This document shows positions 59,161-64,000 of a stretch of DNA of 64,000 nucleotides, one piece after another. Source of the DNA: Autumnicola tepida (lineage in GTDB: Bacteria > Bacteroidota > Bacteroidia > Flavobacteriales > Flavobacteriaceae); NCBI RefSeq assembly GCF_031846485.1, contig NZ_JAVRHQ010000020.1, positions 14,431 to 78,430 of the forward strand. Reading direction: 5' to 3'. How positions within the stretch are numbered: position 1 is the first letter of the stretch; every line of letters starts with the position of its first letter. The position numbers and the translations under genes are program-made. The notes beneath the pieces were generated by a model, which worked only from the letters and a program-made list of their open reading frames with translations, was not told the DNA's origin and ran no database searches.

Positions 59161-61743
59161 ATGCATAGAGAACCAAAACTCGACAGATTCAATGAAAGTG
59201 TACTGGCAAAATACCAGATTTATAACAGTATTTTCCTGACCCTTCCATTCAGCGACATTAGCAAAACGGGGGCTTTATTGCCTTTATTTCAGGATGTTTG
59301 CGAAGAAGGTTTTAAGGAAAATAAAAATCCTTCTGAAATTGTAGAGCGCTTTTTCAAAAAGTACCATCAAAATCCTACCGAAGAAGAAAAGAACAACCTG
59401 CTTTTCCGTTTTATACAATTTATTGAACGCCAGGTGGTTTTATTTGATGCTATTGAAGATGCCTCTTTTCCTATTGTAAATAATATGGATGGAAGGGGAA
59501 CCCTGCGAAATGTGAAGGAGGAAGCTGAAGCGAAAAATAAAACCGAAGAATTAAGGGATTATTTAAAGCGCTTTAAAGTCCGTCCTACATTAACTGCCCA
59601 TCCCACGCAGTTTTATCCGGGCGCCGTTTTAGGCATTATTACAGATCTTGACAAAGCCGTGCAGGAAAATGACGTTATCGGAATCAAAAAATTATTGTCC
59701 CAGTTAGGCAAAACACCTTTTTTCAATAAAGAGAAGCCCACGCCTTTTGATGAAGCGGTGAGCCTTATCTGGTATTTTGAAAATGTTTTCTATCACAGCG
59801 CCAGCAAAATCTACAATTATATTCAGCAGAATATTTTTGAAGGAGAAGATGTGGGCAATCAGGTAATCAATCTTGGGTTCTGGCCTGGGGGAGACCGTGA
59901 CGGAAATCCTTTTGTGACCACAGATATTACCCTGAAGGTAGCCCGTAGGCTTAGAAGTACGATTTTACTAAATTATTACCGGGATATAAGAAAACTTAAA
60001 CGAAGAATTACTTTTGAAGGCATAGATGAAATTGTTTCTGAAATAGAATCTGCTTTATATAAAGGAGCAGTTTCGAGGGAAGAAGAGCTTCAACTTTCAC
60101 TTGAAGATTTTAAATCTAAACTTCAGCAGATTAAACAGATAATAATTGAAAAACATAATTCTTTGTTCCTGGATGAAGTAGATGATATCATTAATAAAGT
60201 AAACCTTTATGGTTATTATTTTGCCACGCTGGACATTCGTCAGGATGCCACTGTGCACCAGGAAGTTTTAGATGAAATTATTAAAGTGACCAATGCCAAT
60301 GGAACCAAAATCCTGCCGGAGAATTACAACGACTTATCTCCTGAAGAGCAAATTGATGTATTGCGAAATGCGCAGGGAAAACTTAATCCTGATGATTTTG
60401 AAGAAGGGATTACTAAATCTACAATTTCATCTGTGTACGCAATGCAGACCATTCAGGAGAGAAATGGTGAAAATGGAGCCAACAGGTATATTATAAGTAA
60501 TTGCGGGTCTGTTCAGGGAGTTCTTACTCCATTTGCCTTCCTAAGGTCTTGTGGATGGGAAAAGCCTAGCGTAGATGTTATTCCGCTTTTTGAAACTGTT
60601 CCAGATCTTCAATCTGCCCATAAAACCATGGAGGTGCTGTATAATGATCCTGTTTATAGTGAACATTTAAAAAGAAGGGATAACAAGCAAACTATTATGC
60701 TTGGCTTTAGCGATGGTACTAAAGATGGAGGTTACCTTATGGCGAACTGGAGTATTTACAAAGCTAAAGAGGCGATTACTGAAGTATCCAGGAAAAACGG
60801 GATAAAAGTGATTTTCTTTGATGGACGGGGAGGGCCACCAGCAAGGGGAGGCGGTAAAACTCACCAGTTTTATGCTTCACTTGGGCCTGGCATCGAAAAT
60901 GAGGAAATTCAGCTTACCGTGCAGGGGCAAACAATTAGTTCCAACTTTGGTACTCAGGATTCCTGCAGGTATAACCTGGAGCAGTTGCTGAGTTCAGGGG
61001 TTTCTAATGAAATCTTCAGTAAAGGCACCAACAAACTTTCAGAAGAAGACCGCAACACCATGAACGATCTTGCGGAAATCAGTTACGACACCTATACCGG
61101 TTTTAAACAACATGAAAAGTTTATTCCGTACCTGGAAAAAATGAGTACGCTTAAGTACTACGCCAAGACCAATATTGGAAGCCGTCCTTCTAAGAGAAAC
61201 AAGTCGGCTAAACTAAATTTAAAGGATTTGCGTGCCATACCTTTTGTAGGAAGCTGGAGCCAGCTTAAACAGAATGTTCCTGGATTCTTTGGAGTGGGAA
61301 CAGCGATTAAAAAATATGAGAAGGAAGGAAAACTGGATAAGGTTATACAATTGTACAATAATTCCATTTTCTTCAAAACTTTATTGGAAAACAGTATGAT
61401 GAGTCTTACCAAGTCATTCTTTGAATTAACTTCTTATATGCAGGATGATAAGGAATTTGGTGATTTTTGGAAGCTCATTCATGCCGAATATAAAAGAAGT
61501 AAAGCTATGATCCTTAAAGTGACTGGTTACAAGGAATTAATGGAAAACCAGCCGGCAGGACGCGCTTCTATACAGGCAAGGGAAAATATTGTTTTGCCTT
61601 TGCTCACCATCCAGCAACATGCCCTAAGAAAAGTGCAGGAATTGCAGGAAAACGATGGGAACAAGGACTTACTGGAAATCTATGAAAAGATGGTGACCCG
61701 TTCCCTTTATGGTAATATAAATGCAAGTAGAAATTCAGCTTAA
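59161..61743 (+). CDS. ppc: phosphoenolpyruvate carboxylase
   Basis: The 860-residue protein has RPTLTAHPTQFYPGAVL with the catalytic His, GFWPGGDRDGNPFVTTD, MLGFSDGTKDGGYLMANWS, and FFDGRGGPPARGGG, the glycine-rich loop that holds the catalytic Arg. It fixes bicarbonate to phosphoenolpyruvate, making oxaloacetate to refill the TCA cycle. Its length is near the family norm of 870-960 residues. It overlaps the DinB gene by 1 bp (TAATG), so the two are coupled. The promoter is not clear. Confidence 0.96.
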   Translation: MHREPKLDRFNESVLAKYQIYNSIFLTLPFSDISKTGALLPLFQDVCEEGFKENKNPSEIVERFFKKYHQNPTEEEKNNLLFRFIQFIERQVVLFDAIEDASFPIVNNMDGRGTLRNVKEEAEAKNKTEELRDYLKRFKVRPTLTAHPTQFYPGAVLGIITDLDKAVQENDVIGIKKLLSQLGKTPFFNKEKPTPFDEAVSLIWYFENVFYHSASKIYNYIQQNIFEGEDVGNQVINLGFWPGGDRDGNPFVTTDITLKVARRLRSTILLNYYRDIRKLKRRITFEGIDEIVSEIESALYKGAVSREEELQLSLEDFKSKLQQIKQIIIEKHNSLFLDEVDDIINKVNLYGYYFATLDIRQDATVHQEVLDEIIKVTNANGTKILPENYNDLSPEEQIDVLRNAQGKLNPDDFEEGITKSTISSVYAMQTIQERNGENGANRYIISNCGSVQGVLTPFAFLRSCGWEKPSVDVIPLFETVPDLQSAHKTMEVLYNDPVYSEHLKRRDNKQTIMLGFSDGTKDGGYLMANWSIYKAKEAITEVSRKNGIKVIFFDGRGGPPARGGGKTHQFYASLGPGIENEEIQLTVQGQTISSNFGTQDSCRYNLEQLLSSGVSNEIFSKGTNKLSEEDRNTMNDLAEISYDTYTGFKQHEKFIPYLEKMSTLKYYAKTNIGSRPSKRNKSAKLNLKDLRAIPFVGSWSQLKQNVPGFFGVGTAIKKYEKEGKLDKVIQLYNNSIFFKTLLENSMMSLTKSFFELTSYMQDDKEFGDFWKLIHAEYKRSKAMILKVTGYKELMENQPAGRASIQARENIVLPLLTIQQHALRKVQELQENDGNKDLLEIYEKMVTRSLYGNINASRNSA

Positions 61744-62264
61744 TGAAAGTAACCACTTTACATTCTGATGAATACCTTGAATTTTATCAGGGCTACATTA
61801 ATAACATCCCCAAAGAGCAGTCTTTGGGGATATTATTTCAGGAAAATAAAAAGGAGTTGTTACAGGTTCTTAATGAAGAAATTTCTGCGGAAAAATTAAA
61901 GTTCCGCTATGCAGAGGGAAAATGGAGCATAGCCGAAGTATTGCAGCACCTGATTGATGTTGAGCGCATTTTCCAGTACCGTGCACTTTGTATAGCCAGG
62001 GGAGATCAAACCTCTTTACCGGGCTTTGATCATGATGAATATGCTAAGAATTCCTTCGCTTCAGCCAGAAGCCTGAATGATTTTAAAAAGGAGTTTGAAA
62101 CGGTAAGAAATTCAACAATAAAGCTGTACAGGAGTTTTCCTGAAGCTGTTCTTGAACAAAGAGGAACTATGAACGGGGCACCGGCCAGTGTAAGGGCAAT
62201 AGGTTTTATAGTAGTTGGCCATGCCATGCATCATAAAAAAATACTCATGGAAAAATACTTATAG
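61743..62264 (+). CDS. DinB-family protein
   Basis: The 173-residue protein has the four-helix DinB fold: KFRYAEGKWSIAEVLQHLIDVERIFQYRALCIARGD (core GKWSIAEVLQHLIDVERIF) with the first His of the metal triad, and VRAIGFIVVGHAMHHKKILMEKYL near the end with two further His residues. DinB proteins bind a metal, and many are thiol-dependent transferases; the substrate is unknown. It overlaps ppc by 1 bp and is immediately followed by the YihY gene with no gap, so the three form an operon. Confidence 0.92.
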   Translation: MKVTTLHSDEYLEFYQGYINNIPKEQSLGILFQENKKELLQVLNEEISAEKLKFRYAEGKWSIAEVLQHLIDVERIFQYRALCIARGDQTSLPGFDHDEYAKNSFASARSLNDFKKEFETVRNSTIKLYRSFPEAVLEQRGTMNGAPASVRAIGFIVVGHAMHHKKILMEKYL

Positions 62265-63287
62265 ATGCTAAAATCTTTGAAGACATTATGGAAGCTTTTA
62301 AAAGAGGCTTATGTGAGCTGGAACAGGAACGAGCCTTATGCCCGTGCTGCCACCATTGCATATTACGCCCTGTTTTCCCTTCCGTCTTTATTGATTATAG
62401 TAGTAACTGTTGTTGGTTATTTTTTCGGAAGGGCTTTTGTTCAGGGAAAAATTACTAATGAGATAGCTTCTTTTATAGGCTCCGAGTCGGCTAATGCTAT
62501 TGAAAGTATGGTATCGAATGCTGCTCTTACAGAGCGCTCCACCTTTGCCATTATATTCGGTATTCTTTTTCTTTTATTTGGCGCAACAGGAGTTTTTTTT
62601 CAGCTTAAGATGGCCATGAACAATATCTGGAATGTTGCCGCTAAAAAAGTGAATTTCGGTAGGATTGTCCTGGACCGGGTTATTTCTTTAGGGATGGTAC
62701 TGGTAATTGGCCTTTTAATGCTAATTTCTCTTATTATTTCAGCGGTGCTAAGTATAGTTCAGGATGAAATACAGGAGTATGTGCCAAATATTACAACTTT
62801 TATGGTGAGTGCAGCTAATTTCCTGATTTCGTTCCTTTTTATTACCTCGCTTTTCGCTTCTATTTTCAGGCTGCTGCCAGATATTCATATTAAATGGAGA
62901 ACAACGTTCTACGGGGCAGCGTTAACTACTATTCTTTTTCTAATTGGTGAATATTTGATAGGATTTTATTTTGGCCAAAGTGATCCTGCTTCAGTTTATG
63001 GTGGGGCATCTTCTGTAGTGCTTATTCTGTTATGGGTTTACTACACCTGTCTCATTTTGTTTTATGGTGCAGAATTTACAGTACAGTATGCGCTTTATAA
63101 AAATGAGCGGGTAGAGCCAAACAGCTATGCCGAGCCGGCAATTTACCAGGAAATGGAGAAACTGGAAAGCAAACGTATTCAGCTTAAAGAAGAAAAGGCA
63201 ATTATTGATCGTTTAAAATCTAATCTTGATTATGACGATGAGAATAATAAAGGTTCCGAAGAAAAAGAGCCTAAATCCAAAAAATAG
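62265..63287 (+). CDS. YihY/BrkB-family membrane protein
   Basis: The 340-residue protein has about six membrane helices: ARAATIAYYALFSLPSLLIIV, FAIIFGILFLLFGATGVFF, ISLGMVLVIGLLMLISLIIS, FMVSAANFLISFLFITSLFA, TTFYGAALTTILFLIGEYLI and SSVVLILLWVYYTCLILFYG, with GAEFTVQYA directly after. It has a charged tail of about 65 residues (KRIQLKEEKAIIDRLKS, EEKEPKSKK). The family was once called ribonuclease BN by error; members are integral membrane proteins without proven activity. It directly follows the DinB gene. Confidence 0.93.
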   Translation: MLKSLKTLWKLLKEAYVSWNRNEPYARAATIAYYALFSLPSLLIIVVTVVGYFFGRAFVQGKITNEIASFIGSESANAIESMVSNAALTERSTFAIIFGILFLLFGATGVFFQLKMAMNNIWNVAAKKVNFGRIVLDRVISLGMVLVIGLLMLISLIISAVLSIVQDEIQEYVPNITTFMVSAANFLISFLFITSLFASIFRLLPDIHIKWRTTFYGAALTTILFLIGEYLIGFYFGQSDPASVYGGASSVVLILLWVYYTCLILFYGAEFTVQYALYKNERVEPNSYAEPAIYQEMEKLESKRIQLKEEKAIIDRLKSNLDYDDENNKGSEEKEPKSKK

Positions 63288-63373
63288 AAATTTTCCCTTC
63301 CGGTTAGGAAATGTTTAACGCTCAACCCCCAGGTTTTATAAGGCTCTTAATACATTTTGCCTGTGTTGCTTGT

Positions 63374-63381
63374 TATCTTTG
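63374..63381 (+). promoter_or_regulatory. -7 promoter box of the DJ-1/PfpI gene
   Basis: TATCTTTG matches TAnnTTTG. A TTG at 63357-63359 is 14 nt upstream. The start would be near 63388. Confidence 0.45.
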
Positions 63382-63403
63382 AGGTAAATAAAAAAGAAAA
63401 ATT

Positions 63404-63952
63404 ATGGACAAGAGAATAGCAATTTTAGCAACAAACGGATTTGAAGAAAGCGAACTAAAATCTCCAAAAGAAGCCCTGGAAAAAGAAGGTTTTACAGTGG
63501 ATATTGTAAGTCCGGAAGCTGGAAAAATAAAAAGCTGGGATGTTGATAAATGGGGAAAAGAATATGATGTGGATAAGACCATTGACGAAGTGAGTGCAAA
63601 AGATTATAATGCGCTTGTGCTTCCTGGTGGAGTAATGAATCCTGATCATTTAAGAATAAATGAGGATGTGCTGGTTTTTGTAAGAGACTTCTTTAAACAA
63701 AGCAAGCCGGTTGGAGCCATTTGCCACGCCGCCTGGACATTGATTAATGCCGATGTGGTAGAAGGAAGAACCATGACTTCTTATAAAACCCTTAGGAAAG
63801 ACCTGGAAAATGCAGGGGCTTTATGGGTAGATAAAGAAGTGGTTGTAGATGAAGCTTTTGTAACCAGTAGAAATCCAGATGATCTTCCAGCGTTTTGCGC
63901 TAAGATAATAGAGGAAATAAAAGAAGGTAAGCACGATTTACAGCATGCCTAA
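63404..63952 (+). CDS. DJ-1/PfpI-family type 1 glutamine amidotransferase-like protein
   Basis: The 182-residue protein has the start KRIAILATNGFEESELKSPKEALEKEGF (core ATNGFEESEL), the segment YNALVLPGGVMNPDHLR and the nucleophile-elbow Cys in KPVGAICHAAWTLINADV, with His right after it. The fold is shared by PfpI/YhbO proteins, which have been linked to protein deglycation and stress protection. No signal peptide is seen. It stands alone behind its own promoter. Confidence 0.95.
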   Translation: MDKRIAILATNGFEESELKSPKEALEKEGFTVDIVSPEAGKIKSWDVDKWGKEYDVDKTIDEVSAKDYNALVLPGGVMNPDHLRINEDVLVFVRDFFKQSKPVGAICHAAWTLINADVVEGRTMTSYKTLRKDLENAGALWVDKEVVVDEAFVTSRNPDDLPAFCAKIIEEIKEGKHDLQHA

Positions 63953-64000
63953 TTCTTCCAGGTTGAAGAAATAGGAATGTAAAACTTATTAGAATATTTA

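Noticed and set aside
1..64000. tRNA, rRNA, intact insertion sequence or prophage
   Set aside because: No cloverleaf, rRNA stretch, transposase or phage structural gene was recognised on either strand.

Overview
The window looks like chromosome from a member of the Bacteroidota, most likely a Flavobacteriaceae species. Four things point there: AT-rich gaps with TAnnTTTG-type -7 promoter boxes and little Shine-Dalgarno sequence, many flavobacterial families (BatA-type protein, CarboxypepD_reg TonB-dependent receptor, TIGR02757, serC-serA-acyl-CoA reductase-ferredoxin block), a type II-C CRISPR-Cas locus with 46-nt repeats and 30-nt spacers, and topoisomerase IV, Ppc and Pta of Bacteroidota type. 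The genus cannot be fixed from this sequence alone. No rRNA, tRNA or intact transposase was seen.

Layout. 1-9.6 kb: a cut-off BatA-type protein, a GAF histidine kinase, a TIGR02757 protein, a LolD-like ATPase, an MsrA-FolE fusion, and a metal-type TonB receptor with a small His-rich partner. 9.6-14.9 kb: DUF937 protein, serA, serC, an acyl-CoA reductase, a divergent ferredoxin and an AraC regulator. 15.1-33.9 kb: a secreted protein, an aldose epimerase lipoprotein and a large alpha-glucan/trehalose cluster. One arm is glgE, treS-maltokinase and glgB on the minus strand. The divergent arm is treZ, a GH57 protein, treY and malQ. Together they encode a loop: glucan to trehalose (TreY, TreZ), trehalose to maltose to maltose-1-phosphate (TreS-Mak), and back to branched glucan (GlgE, GlgB), with MalQ and GH57 trimming.

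34-44 kb: a regulatory-domain exported protein, a half-length solute-binding lipoprotein joined to a divergent CDF-like transporter, and then the CRISPR locus. The array has nine full repeats plus one truncated repeat and is followed by cas2, cas1, cas9 and a divergent tracrRNA beside cas9. Between cas2 and cas1 sits about 0.6 kb of foreign-looking DNA: a frameshifted GIY-YIG nuclease gene bracketed by two direct copies of a nested-hairpin repeat. I regard this as the best candidate in the window for an undescribed mobile unit.

44-57 kb: a methyltransferase, ackA, pta, ychF and a parE-X-parC-mscL operon with a small membrane protein between the two topoisomerase subunits. Every gap from ackA to parE is filled with degenerate 7-bp tandem repeats, which in three cases start directly at a TAG stop codon, and the pta-ackA gap also holds three 150-bp repeats. 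57-64 kb: an XRE regulator and a divergent M14 peptidase sharing a cluster of TTTAC-N4-GTAAA palindromes, then an Lrp/AsnC regulator, ppc, a DinB protein, a YihY membrane protein and a DJ-1/PfpI protein.
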